NCBI GenBank assembly: GCA_024233305.1
Contig: JACKPV010000043.1
Span: 1-64,000, forward strand
DNA: 64,000 nucleotides
Source of the DNA: Verrucomicrobiales bacterium
Lineage (GTDB): Bacteria; Verrucomicrobiota; Verrucomicrobiia; Limisphaerales; J093
Direction: 5' to 3'
Notes under the pieces: model-generated
Databases searched by the model: none
Told to the model about the DNA's origin: nothing
Seen by the model: the letters and a program-made list of their open reading frames with translations, nothing else
Position numbers and translations under genes: made by a program
Shown here: positions 43,893-51,901 of the stretch, piece after piece
Layout of the letters: the number at the start of each line of letters is the position of its first letter
Numbering within the stretch: position 1 is the first letter of the stretch

Positions 43893-45890
43893 ATGGACAG
43901 CCTGCGGGGCTGGTCTCATGGTCGGGCCTTTATGGACTCGTTGAAAGTGGTCGGACCACCGCCGTTTGGTCCCGGCCCGGCGGGACGTCCCCTGACCGGC
44001 GCCGCGACCCTGTGGATCGAGGGCAACGTACTGGTAACCACGCCGACGATCCACGCGCTGCAGGTGGACCTGCTCTCGGGAATGGAACCGCCCGCGCCAG
44101 CGGAAGGCGGGGCCGGTGCCGACGCGAATGCGCCCCGCACCTGCGCGTTGCTGCACCTGGCGCCGGACCATATCGGCATTCTGCTGCCCCGGAACGACCT
44201 GGCGGTGTCGGAGCGGGCGGACACCTTGTTGCAGGCGCGCTTCCCGAAATACCGGATCCGGTTTGTGGGCGTGCGTTCGCCCGGTTTCCTGGACTTCATC
44301 AAGCGCCGGGGGGACTTCTGGCGGGTGGCGCCGACGCCGAGCACCGTTGCCGAGCGACGCCGGTTTATCCAGGCGGCGCTGGCGCCGATCGCCTGCGAAC
44401 CGATCTTCTATTACAACCCGAACACCGGCACCCGATTCCTGACCGTGGACAAACTGGCCGGCCTGAGCGCGCTGGCGCCGCGGCAACGGGTGCTTCAGCT
44501 TGAGGAAATCCGCACCTTCCTGGGACGGCCGAATGCGCAGGGCGCCCCCGAGATCGCCTTGTGGCCGCATCCCTGCCCGGCGGCGGAACGGAGCCTGCGG
44601 ACAACCGAATGGGGAACGCTCGAGGCCGCTGGCGTGGAGGCGGCGCTGGCAGGGATCGTGGCGCTTCACCGCGCGGCGGCGCCCGTCGAACTGCAGACCG
44701 ACGATGCGCAGATCGAACCCTGGCGCAACGCCATGTTTCACTCCCTGAGCGAGGAGCCCTGCGAAGCCTGCATCGAACATCCGAACACCGTCCTGGGACC
44801 GGAGTTTTACCGCCAGGTCGAGTGGGTGCCGGGCGTGCATTTCGATGGGGACGAGTGGGTGTTCGATCCGTTGTTTGATCAGGCGGACGATGCGGAGGCA
44901 CAACGGCGCTGTGACTGGGTGGCGCGGGCGTTGGTGGCGAACGTGGTGCGGGAGTATGCCGATCTCGATTACATCAACGTCGGCCGCATCATCAGCCCGA
45001 TAAGCGGCCATCCCGACAAACACGGTCGGCGGGACGTCTTCCTCATGGAGTTCAAGCGCCTGTCGGTCGACCGGGAAATCCTGAAGGTGGTGCGTTTCCA
45101 CAAGTGGGGCATCCGGGAGCATTTGAACGAAGGGCTGGAACTGCTCGAGGCGATCATGCGCTCGCAGGAATATGCCGATTACATCTTCAACCGCCGCCTG
45201 GGTTGCCGGCAGTTGGGGATGAACCTGCCGGATCAGGTGACGCTGCACCATATTCCCGACGAATACCGCGGCTCGAATCGGCGCTTCGTCGGTTCACCGA
45301 TCTGGGCGAACTACTCGGAACGCGACTTCATCCCCGGCATGGCCACCAACCGGATCCCCGACGGCAAGTACAGTGAAAAACTGTACGCGCTCCAATTCGC
45401 CGCCCTGTTCGGTCACGCGGCGGCGATCAATCTCATCGTCGGTCGGGTGCGCGCGGGCACCGCGGACGAGCCGGCGGAGGTCATCTTCGATCAGGGCGAT
45501 GAACTCGTCCTTCACGACCAGGAAGGCGAGCCCTCGAGCATCCTCGTCTGCGATCACAGCCACTCGTTCGGCGATTACAAGTCGCCCCTCGGGGTCCATC
45601 TGCGGGACTACGCGCGGGCGGTCAACCACCGGGCCCACCTGGTGCCGGACCCGATCGCCTTTGCCGAGGAGTTCCTGCTGGCCTTCCGTCGCGCGTTCCG
45701 CAGCACCCAGGAGAAATACCGCCGGGTCATCCGCGCCTTCGACAATCTCTTCCTCCCGCAGGTGCCGGATCACAAGGGCAACTTCGCCGACCGCTGGCAG
45801 CACGTGCTCCGCCGGCTCAACAGCACCTCGTCCGACCGGCTTGCTGATCAACTGCGCAGCCATCTGGTTCCGCTCGGCGGGAACCCCTGA
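43893..45890 (+). CDS. Large protein of unknown function
   Basis: About 665 residues. No family was recognised. No signal peptide or membrane helix was seen, so it is probably cytoplasmic. The middle is best conserved-looking, with patterns such as EPCEACIEHPNTVLGPEFYRQ, DYINVGRIISPISGHPDKHGRRDVFLMEFK and CRQLGMNLPDQVTLHHIPDEYRG. The late part has EVIFDQGDELVLHDQEGEPSSILVCDHSHSFGDYKSPL, which reads like a metal- or substrate-binding loop. The composition is normal for the genome, with no sign of transfer. The start is uncertain: ATG at 43893 or 43932, or GTG at 43848, are all possible. It lies between trmL and the major sigma-factor gene. Confidence 0.7.
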   Translation: MDSLRGWSHGRAFMDSLKVVGPPPFGPGPAGRPLTGAATLWIEGNVLVTTPTIHALQVDLLSGMEPPAPAEGGAGADANAPRTCALLHLAPDHIGILLPRNDLAVSERADTLLQARFPKYRIRFVGVRSPGFLDFIKRRGDFWRVAPTPSTVAERRRFIQAALAPIACEPIFYYNPNTGTRFLTVDKLAGLSALAPRQRVLQLEEIRTFLGRPNAQGAPEIALWPHPCPAAERSLRTTEWGTLEAAGVEAALAGIVALHRAAAPVELQTDDAQIEPWRNAMFHSLSEEPCEACIEHPNTVLGPEFYRQVEWVPGVHFDGDEWVFDPLFDQADDAEAQRRCDWVARALVANVVREYADLDYINVGRIISPISGHPDKHGRRDVFLMEFKRLSVDREILKVVRFHKWGIREHLNEGLELLEAIMRSQEYADYIFNRRLGCRQLGMNLPDQVTLHHIPDEYRGSNRRFVGSPIWANYSERDFIPGMATNRIPDGKYSEKLYALQFAALFGHAAAINLIVGRVRAGTADEPAEVIFDQGDELVLHDQEGEPSSILVCDHSHSFGDYKSPLGVHLRDYARAVNHRAHLVPDPIAFAEEFLLAFRRAFRSTQEKYRRVIRAFDNLFLPQVPDHKGNFADRWQHVLRRLNSTSSDRLADQLRSHLVPLGGNP

Positions 45891-45948
45891 CCGCCCGTCG
45901 GTATTTGCTTGCCGGCGGTGCGCCTAGTTTTCACTCTTGCGATCCACT

Positions 45949-47193
45949 ATGGCCGCCAAGGAAAGACCCAAGGCCAACGCCCGCCAACCGGCCGCCAAAC
46001 GGACCGGCCGGACGGGGCGCGGCCGGCCGCCGGCCGGCCGGGCGGGTCACTCCGATGCCACCCGCCCCGCACTCGCAGAAGCGAAGGAGGACGACGAGCC
46101 GGCGGCAGAAGCCCGGCCTCACCGCAGACCGAGCGGGGTCGGCGCCCGCCACGCGGCCGGATCCAGGAACGCCAAGCCGCCGGTACCCGCCGTCGAGAAA
46201 CCGGTCGTCAGCGACGCGGAGAACGAGATGGAGGACGGCGCCGAAGTCGAGCCGACCGAAGAAGAACTCGCCGCGGCGAAAATCGTGGTCGAGCAGGTTG
46301 CGAATGACCCGCAGGTCCATGTGCCGCGGGATGAGGACCTGGTCGCCACTCCCCGGGAGCGGACCCGCTACGACGCGGATTCGGCGATCAAGCTTTACCT
46401 GCGCGAGATCGGGCTGGTCAACCTGCTCACGCCGGCCGAGGAGGTGGAACTCGCCGCGCGCATCCAGAAGGGCGACAAAGCGGCGCGCGAGCACATGATC
46501 AAGGCCAACCTGCGGCTCGTGGTGAAAATCGCCCACGACTACGACGGGCTCGGTCTGCCCCTGCTCGATCTGATCAACGAGGGAAACATCGGCCTGATGA
46601 AGGCGGTCGAACGGTTCGACCCCGCCAAGGGCGGCAAGCTCTCGACGTACGCGGCCTGGTGGATCAAGCAATCGATCAAGCGCGCCCTCGCAAACCAGTC
46701 AAAGACCATCCGCCTGCCGGTCCATCTCGTGGACAAGATCTCGCGCATGCGGCGGATCGCCATGAAGCTCCACGAGGTCTTCGGCCGGGAGCCCACCGAC
46801 GAGGAACTCGGCGAAGAACTCGGGTTGAGCGCCTCGCGCGTGGCCCAGTTGCGGCAGGCGGCGGTGCGGCCGACGTCCCTGGATGCTCCCATCGGTGACG
46901 ACGATTCGAACACCTACGCCGAGGTCGTGCAGGACGATCGGGCCGAGGATCCGTACGAAAGTCTCGAGGAGAAGACCATCAACGACATGCTCGGTGAACT
47001 CGTCGAGCGGTTGGACGAGCGCGAGCAGACCATCCTGCGCTACCGGTTCGGCCTCGATGGCGGCAGCGAAAGAACGCTCGAGGAGGTGGGCGAGCGCTTC
47101 GGCGTCACGCGCGAGCGTATCCGGCAAATTCAGAATCTTGCCCTCGCCAAACTGCGTCGCATGATCGAGAAGATCGAAGGACAGAAACGCTAA
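45949..47193 (+). CDS. rpoD: Primary-type RNA polymerase sigma-70 factor
   Basis: 414 residues. After a ~105-residue basic/acidic low-complexity N-terminus comes region 1.2 (DSAIKLYLREIGLVNLLTPAEEVELA), region 2 (HMIKANLRLVVKIAHDY, LLDLINEGNIGLMKAVERFDPAKGGKLSTYAAWWIKQSIKRAL), region 3 (RMRRIAMKLHEVFGREPTDEEL) and region 4 (LDEREQTILRYRFGLDGGSERTLEEVGERFGVTRERIRQIQ). The 1.2 to 4 architecture is that of RpoD/SigA or of a stationary-phase paralog; which one is unclear because region 1.1 is not recognisable. The ATG at 45949 was chosen over a TTG 12 bases earlier. apt follows within 40 bases. Confidence 0.92.
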   Translation: MAAKERPKANARQPAAKRTGRTGRGRPPAGRAGHSDATRPALAEAKEDDEPAAEARPHRRPSGVGARHAAGSRNAKPPVPAVEKPVVSDAENEMEDGAEVEPTEEELAAAKIVVEQVANDPQVHVPRDEDLVATPRERTRYDADSAIKLYLREIGLVNLLTPAEEVELAARIQKGDKAAREHMIKANLRLVVKIAHDYDGLGLPLLDLINEGNIGLMKAVERFDPAKGGKLSTYAAWWIKQSIKRALANQSKTIRLPVHLVDKISRMRRIAMKLHEVFGREPTDEELGEELGLSASRVAQLRQAAVRPTSLDAPIGDDDSNTYAEVVQDDRAEDPYESLEEKTINDMLGELVERLDEREQTILRYRFGLDGGSERTLEEVGERFGVTRERIRQIQNLALAKLRRMIEKIEGQKR

Positions 47194-47231
47194 CCCGAAA
47201 GCTCACAACCCGAAGCCCGAACCGCCTGCTC

Positions 47232-47768
47232 ATGAGTCTGGCCACGCCCACCCCGGAGGACCTCCGCCACGCGATCCGCAACATCCCGGACTTCCCGCAA
47301 CCCGGCATTCAGTTCAAGGACATCACCCCGGTCCTCGCCAACCCGCGGTTGTTTGCCGCGGCGGTTGATCTGCTGACCGCGAACTGGCCGGCCGGTTCGG
47401 TGGACGCGGTCGCCGGCATCGATGCCCGCGGCTTCATCTTCGCCGCCGCGGCCGCGTTGCGGTTGAATGCCGGTTTCATCCCGATCCGGAAGCAGGGCAA
47501 GCTGCCCTTCGACACGCTCGAGGAAAGTTACGCACTCGAGTACGGCACCAACACCCTCGCCGTGCATGCCGATGCGCTCACCCCGGGCAGCAAGGTCCTG
47601 CTGGTGGACGATCTGCTGGCCACCGGCGGCACGGCGGTCGCCGCCGCCCGCCTCCTCCAGCGACTCAGCGCCGAGGTGGTCGAGGTGTCGTGTCTGGTCG
47701 AACTGGCCTTCCTCAAGGGACGCGAAAAGCTGGGCGGGCTGCCGTTCCGGTCGGTGGTGGTCTTCTAG
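47232..47768 (+). CDS. apt: Adenine phosphoribosyltransferase
   Basis: 178 residues, standard length. N-terminal FPQPGIQFKDITPVL and the PRPP-binding loop VLLVDDLLATGGTA (122-135) are diagnostic, with GIDARGFIF and IPIRKQGKLPF also present. It salvages adenine with PRPP to AMP in the cytoplasm. The next gene begins 6 bases after its stop. Confidence 0.96.
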   Translation: MSLATPTPEDLRHAIRNIPDFPQPGIQFKDITPVLANPRLFAAAVDLLTANWPAGSVDAVAGIDARGFIFAAAAALRLNAGFIPIRKQGKLPFDTLEESYALEYGTNTLAVHADALTPGSKVLLVDDLLATGGTAVAAARLLQRLSAEVVEVSCLVELAFLKGREKLGGLPFRSVVVF

Positions 47769-47774
47769 CCCGTC

Positions 47775-49946
47775 ATGGCCTGGCTCCAGCATCTGGACGA
47801 GGCGGTCTTCCGGTTCATCAATCAAGGGCTGACGTGCGGTCCGCTGGACTGGCTGATGCCGTTCCTCAGCGGGAATTCCGTGTTTGGTCCGCTGCTCGCC
47901 CTGCTGGCCCTCGGGTTGCTCTGGAAAGGCGGCGCCCGTGGGCGTTTGTGCGTGCTGCTGCTGGTGCTTCTGACCGGCGCCGTGAACAACGCCCTGGTCG
48001 ACTGGTTGAAGGAATTGTTCGGACGCCCTCGCCCATTCCTGACCATGGACGACGCCCGCGTGCTGCTGGGCCGGGGCGAGAGCGGCAGCCTGCCGTCCGG
48101 CCATACCGCGAACTGGTTCTCGGCGGCCTTCGTGGTCTGGTGGTACTACCGCCGGGCCTTTTGGTACGTGCTGGTCCTCGCGGCAGGCGTCGGAATTTCC
48201 CGGATCTACAACGGTGTGCATTACCCGGCCGATGTCCTGGCCGGAGCCCTGGTCGGAGCGGCCGTGGGCGGGGGCGGCGTCTGGCTCCTCGACCGGGCCT
48301 GGCGCTTCGGCGGGCGGAGCTGGTTTCCGCTCTGGTGGCGCCATCTGCCGTCGCTGACGGAGCCGGTCTGGCATCCCGATGCCTTGTCGCCGCGTCCCGG
48401 CGAAAAGCCGCTCAAGAACGTCGAGGCGCTGCGGGAACGCCAGTGGTTGCGGTTGGGGTATGCGCTGACGTTCCTGCTGCTGGCGTTCCGATTGGGATAC
48501 ATCGCGTCGGACACCATCCAGTTGAGCGAGGACGAGGCCTACCAATGGGTTTGGTCCAAGCATCCGGCCCTGTCCTATTTCAGCAAGCCGCCGATGATTG
48601 CCTACCTCCAGTTCATCGGCACCGCGCTCTGGGGCGACAGCGAGTTTGGCATCCGGTTCTTCTCCCCGGTCATCACGGCGTTGATCAGCCTCCTGGTGTT
48701 GCGCTTCTTCGCCCGCGAGGTGAACGCGCGCGCCGGGTTCTTCCTGGTCCTGATGATCACCACCGCGCCGATGATCTCGGTCGGGTCGGTGTTGATGACC
48801 ATTGACCCGCCGCTCGTGCTCTTTTGGACCGCCGCCATGCTGGCCGGATGGAAGGCGGTCCAGCCGCATGGTCGCACGCGGGATTGGGCGTGGGTCGGGA
48901 TCTGGTCGGCGTTGGGCTTCCTGAGCAAGTACTCGTCGCTGTTCCAGTGGGTGTCCTTCTTTCTGTTCCTCGTCGCCTGGCGTCCCGCCCGCCGGCACCT
49001 GTTCCGGCCCGGCCCTTACCTCGGCCTGTTGATCAACGCCCTGGCGCTCGTGCCGGTATGGATCTGGAATGCGCAACACGAATGGATCACCCTGACGCAT
49101 CTCCACGACCGGGCCGGACTCAACCAGGAATGGCATTTCACCCTGCGCTACCTCGGCGATTTCACCGGGGCGGTGGTCGGGTTACTCAACCCCGTCTTCG
49201 CCGTGGGCCTCGTTTGGGCGGGCATCCAGTCGTTCCGCAAACGCCGCCACGACGCCCGGCTGATGTACCTGCTCGCCATGGGCGCGCCCCTGATGATCGG
49301 CTACTGGCTCTACGCCTTTCGGGCGCGCGTGCATCCCAACTGGATCGCCCCCGCGGTCCTGCCGCTCTTCGCCGTGCTGGTGATCTACGCTGAAACCCGC
49401 TGGCGCGAATCCGGGAAGGCGCTACGGCGGTGGCTGGTGGCTGGTCTGGTCGTGGGCGGTTTGCTGGTCGGCTTTCTGCACGAAACCAACTGGGTGGCGG
49501 AACTGGCCGGGCGCCCGCTGCCCGCCAAGCTCGATCCCCTGCGCCGGGTCCGTTACTGGTCCGAACTCGCCGAAACGGTCGACCAGCAACGCCGCGAACT
49601 CGAACTCGCCGAAGGCAAACCAACATTCGTCATCGCCGCCCACTACGGGCTCACCGGTCAGATCAGCTTCTATCTCCCCGACGGACGGGCCCGCGTGAAG
49701 GACGATCCCCTCGTCTTCTACCAGTCCGCCGAGCATCCTGAAAACCAGTTCTGGTTCTGGCCCGGTTACAAGGACCGCCAGGGGCAGAACGCCATCTACG
49801 TCATCGAGACGGACGAGGAACGGCCCCCGTTGCCCCGGATCGTCGAGGAGTTCGAAAGCGTGACAAGCCTGGGTCTGCACGACACCCTGGACCGCGGCCG
49901 GGTCATGCGACGGGTCCAGTTGTTCGCCTGTCGCGGACTGCGTTGA
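47775..49946 (+). CDS. PAP2 phosphatase fused to a GT39/ArnT-like glycosyltransferase
   Basis: 723 residues in one membrane chain. Residues 1-180 are a PAP2 domain: Lys79...Arg86-Pro87 (KELFGRPRP), PSGH at 107-110, and the motif Ser142-Arg143...His149...Asp152 (SRIYNGVHYPAD). From about 225 onward is a glycosyltransferase family 39-type domain with many helices, starting LSEDEAYQWVWSKHPALSYFSKPPMIAYL, whose acidic pair is the usual dolichyl/undecaprenyl-sugar contact. A lipid-phosphate phosphatase joined to a lipid-linked sugar transferase suggests recycling of the carrier lipid after transfer. The target (lipid A, protein or glycan) is unknown. The short gap from apt suggests co-transcription. 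Confidence 0.88.
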   Translation: MAWLQHLDEAVFRFINQGLTCGPLDWLMPFLSGNSVFGPLLALLALGLLWKGGARGRLCVLLLVLLTGAVNNALVDWLKELFGRPRPFLTMDDARVLLGRGESGSLPSGHTANWFSAAFVVWWYYRRAFWYVLVLAAGVGISRIYNGVHYPADVLAGALVGAAVGGGGVWLLDRAWRFGGRSWFPLWWRHLPSLTEPVWHPDALSPRPGEKPLKNVEALRERQWLRLGYALTFLLLAFRLGYIASDTIQLSEDEAYQWVWSKHPALSYFSKPPMIAYLQFIGTALWGDSEFGIRFFSPVITALISLLVLRFFAREVNARAGFFLVLMITTAPMISVGSVLMTIDPPLVLFWTAAMLAGWKAVQPHGRTRDWAWVGIWSALGFLSKYSSLFQWVSFFLFLVAWRPARRHLFRPGPYLGLLINALALVPVWIWNAQHEWITLTHLHDRAGLNQEWHFTLRYLGDFTGAVVGLLNPVFAVGLVWAGIQSFRKRRHDARLMYLLAMGAPLMIGYWLYAFRARVHPNWIAPAVLPLFAVLVIYAETRWRESGKALRRWLVAGLVVGGLLVGFLHETNWVAELAGRPLPAKLDPLRRVRYWSELAETVDQQRRELELAEGKPTFVIAAHYGLTGQISFYLPDGRARVKDDPLVFYQSAEHPENQFWFWPGYKDRQGQNAIYVIETDEERPPLPRIVEEFESVTSLGLHDTLDRGRVMRRVQLFACRGLR

Positions 49947-49958
49947 CCGCGCGCTTCG

Positions 49959-51005
49959 ATGCGACCGGGCAGGCCAGATCAGCACCGGACGCCGCGGCCG
50001 ACGGCGGAGACTTCGGCTGGTCGGTTCGTACAGTTCGGCGTGGTGGACTATTCGTTGGATGAAACCCTCGATTCCGGCCAGGCCTTCCGCTGGCAACGCG
50101 GCCCCACCGGATGGGAAGGCGTGGTGGCGCGGCGATGGTTACGGCTGTGGCGGCGGGTCGACTCGTTCATGGCCGAGACGGCCGAACCGCAAACCGACTG
50201 GCGATGGCTGATCGATTACCTGCAACTCGAGGACGATCTACCGGTCATTCTCGCGGACTTTCCCGATGACCCCCCGTTGCGGGCGGCGATCCAGGCGGCC
50301 CGTGGGCTCCGGTTGTTGCGCCAGGAACCGTGGGAGTGCCTGGCGTCTTTCATCCTCTCCGCCACCAAGCAGATCGTGCAGATCCGCCAGATCGTCGAGT
50401 TGCTTTGCGCGCGGTTTGGCGACCCGATCCCGGCGTTGACCGGCGACGGTGTGGTCCGCGCCTTTCCGACCCCGGAGCGGCTGGCCGCATGTTCCGAAGC
50501 CGAGCTGCGGGCGTGCAAGGCAGGCTTCCGGGCGCCACGGCTGTTGGCGGCCGCCCGGGCCGTGGCCGGGGGCGGACTGGACCTCGAAACGCTCGCGGCC
50601 CTACCGCTCGCTGAAGCGCGTGCCCGGCTGATGGCCCTGGACGGCGTGGGCCGCAAGATCGCGGATTGCGTGCTGCTCTTCGCCGGAGGGTTTCGCGAGG
50701 TTTTCCCCATCGACGTCTGGGTCCTCCGCGCGCTGCATGAACTCTACTTTCCCACCCAGCGTCCCAAGCCGGCCGAACTGCGCCGGTTCAGTGAAACCCA
50801 CTTCGGCCCGCAGGCGGGCTATGCTCAGCAATACCTGTTCCATTACCTCCGCGTGCATCAGCGCAGGAGACCATCGGATAGGACTGCGACGCTCCCGTCC
50901 GAAGGCAACGCCGGTCCCCGCCGACAGCGGTCCCCCCGTGAACCGAGCGAAGGGGTCAGTCCTGCATCTGTTGGCAGCGCTCCCTCCGCCGACAGTGAGG
51001 ACTGA
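49959..51005 (+). CDS. ogg: 8-oxoguanine DNA glycosylase (OGG1-type)
   Basis: 348 residues. The HhH-GPD core is clear: LMALDGVGRKIADCVLLFAGG with the catalytic Lys233 and the Asp252 in FPIDVWV, the counterparts of human OGG1 Lys249 and Asp268. An N-terminal beta domain (DSGQAFRWQRGPTGWEGVV) is also OGG1-like. It removes 8-oxoguanine from DNA and nicks the strand. The last ~40 residues are not part of the family; they run into a palindromic repeat (50952-51009), and the stop lies inside it, so the tail was probably added by the repeat. Bacteria more often use MutM, so this form is a less common choice. Confidence 0.88.
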   Translation: MRPGRPDQHRTPRPTAETSAGRFVQFGVVDYSLDETLDSGQAFRWQRGPTGWEGVVARRWLRLWRRVDSFMAETAEPQTDWRWLIDYLQLEDDLPVILADFPDDPPLRAAIQAARGLRLLRQEPWECLASFILSATKQIVQIRQIVELLCARFGDPIPALTGDGVVRAFPTPERLAACSEAELRACKAGFRAPRLLAAARAVAGGGLDLETLAALPLAEARARLMALDGVGRKIADCVLLFAGGFREVFPIDVWVLRALHELYFPTQRPKPAELRRFSETHFGPQAGYAQQYLFHYLRVHQRRRPSDRTATLPSEGNAGPRRQRSPREPSEGVSPASVGSAPSADSED

Positions 51006-51009
51006 CCCC
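50952..51009. repeat. REP-like palindromic element spanning the end of ogg
   Basis: GGGGTCAGTCCT (50952-50963) pairs perfectly with AGGACTGACCCC (50998-51009), and a second stem inside (CTGTTGGC with GCCGACAG, one wobble) extends the hairpin. The form GGGGTCAGTCCTGCAT resembles repeats found near REP-associated tyrosine transposases in many bacteria. The ogg stop codon lies within it. Confidence 0.75.
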
Positions 51010-51081
51010 GGAGCGGTCGAACTCGCCCAAAGCCCCGAGGTGTAACAGAGATCTCGTCATCCACACTCCCCACGAACCCCC

Positions 51082-51858
51082 ATGCCGAACCCCAGTTCTC
51101 TCGACGTCCTCCTGTCTCCGGCGGAGTTTGACCGACTCCCGCGCCTGGATCTCCGGAGCCACACTTGTGTCGTCTTCGATGTGTTGCGCGCGACCAGCAG
51201 CATGGTCACCGCGCTGGCCAACGGAGCCGACGCCATCCTGCCGGTCATCGACATCGAATCGGCCCTGGCTGTCCGTCAGGCCCGTCCCGATGCCCTCCTG
51301 GCAGGCGAACGTCACGGCTGGCGGATCGGAGCCAGGCTGACCGGTGGCGTGGAGTTCGACCTGGGGAATTCGCCGCGCGAGTTCACGCCCGAAGCCGTGC
51401 GGGGCCGCACGATCATCATGACCACGACCAACGGCACGCGCGCACTCCAGGCCTGCGCCGGGGCACACGCGGTTTACGTCGGAGCGTTCTCGAACCTGTC
51501 CGCCCTGGTCGAGGAACTGCGCCGGGTCGCGCCCCGGAAACTCCTGGTGATTTGCAGCGGCACCTTCGAGGAAGCCTCACTGGAGGACACGCTGGCAGCC
51601 GGCGCGCTGGTTGACGCGCTGTGGCCTGGCTACGAACAAGGCGCCATCGGCGACGGCGCCCAGATCGCGCGCTGCGTCCATCAGCAACTCGGCACCGATC
51701 CGCTCGCCGCGATGCACCGCGCCCGCAACGGCCGGCGTTTGCTCGAACAGCCCGCCCTGAGCGACGATGTCTCGTTCTCCCTCCGCCGCGATTCCCGGTC
51801 CATCGTTCCCCGCTTCGAAGCCGGCGCCGTGTCCCTGCCACCCCGAGCCTGCGACTGA
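51082..51858 (+). CDS. 2-phosphosulfolactate phosphatase-like protein (ComB family)
   Basis: 258 residues. FDVLRATSSMVTALANGADAILPV, GERHG, FDLGNSPREF, TTTNGTRAL and the C-terminal part with DDVSFSLRRD are all typical of ComB. In archaea the enzyme is part of coenzyme M synthesis; bacterial members are widespread and their role is often unclear (sulfolactate metabolism is one option). No other coenzyme M or sulfolactate genes lie nearby. It converges with the Hsp70 gene. Confidence 0.88.
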   Translation: MPNPSSLDVLLSPAEFDRLPRLDLRSHTCVVFDVLRATSSMVTALANGADAILPVIDIESALAVRQARPDALLAGERHGWRIGARLTGGVEFDLGNSPREFTPEAVRGRTIIMTTTNGTRALQACAGAHAVYVGAFSNLSALVEELRRVAPRKLLVICSGTFEEASLEDTLAAGALVDALWPGYEQGAIGDGAQIARCVHQQLGTDPLAAMHRARNGRRLLEQPALSDDVSFSLRRDSRSIVPRFEAGAVSLPPRACD

Positions 51859-51901
51859 GGGATCGGGGCAGCCGACGTGAGGAGGCTCATTCCTCCGGCG
51901 G

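Noticed and set aside
45900..45950. TTGCTT and TAGTTT as a promoter for the sigma-70 gene
   Set aside because: The spacing is about 14 bases, too short, and the hexamers match poorly.
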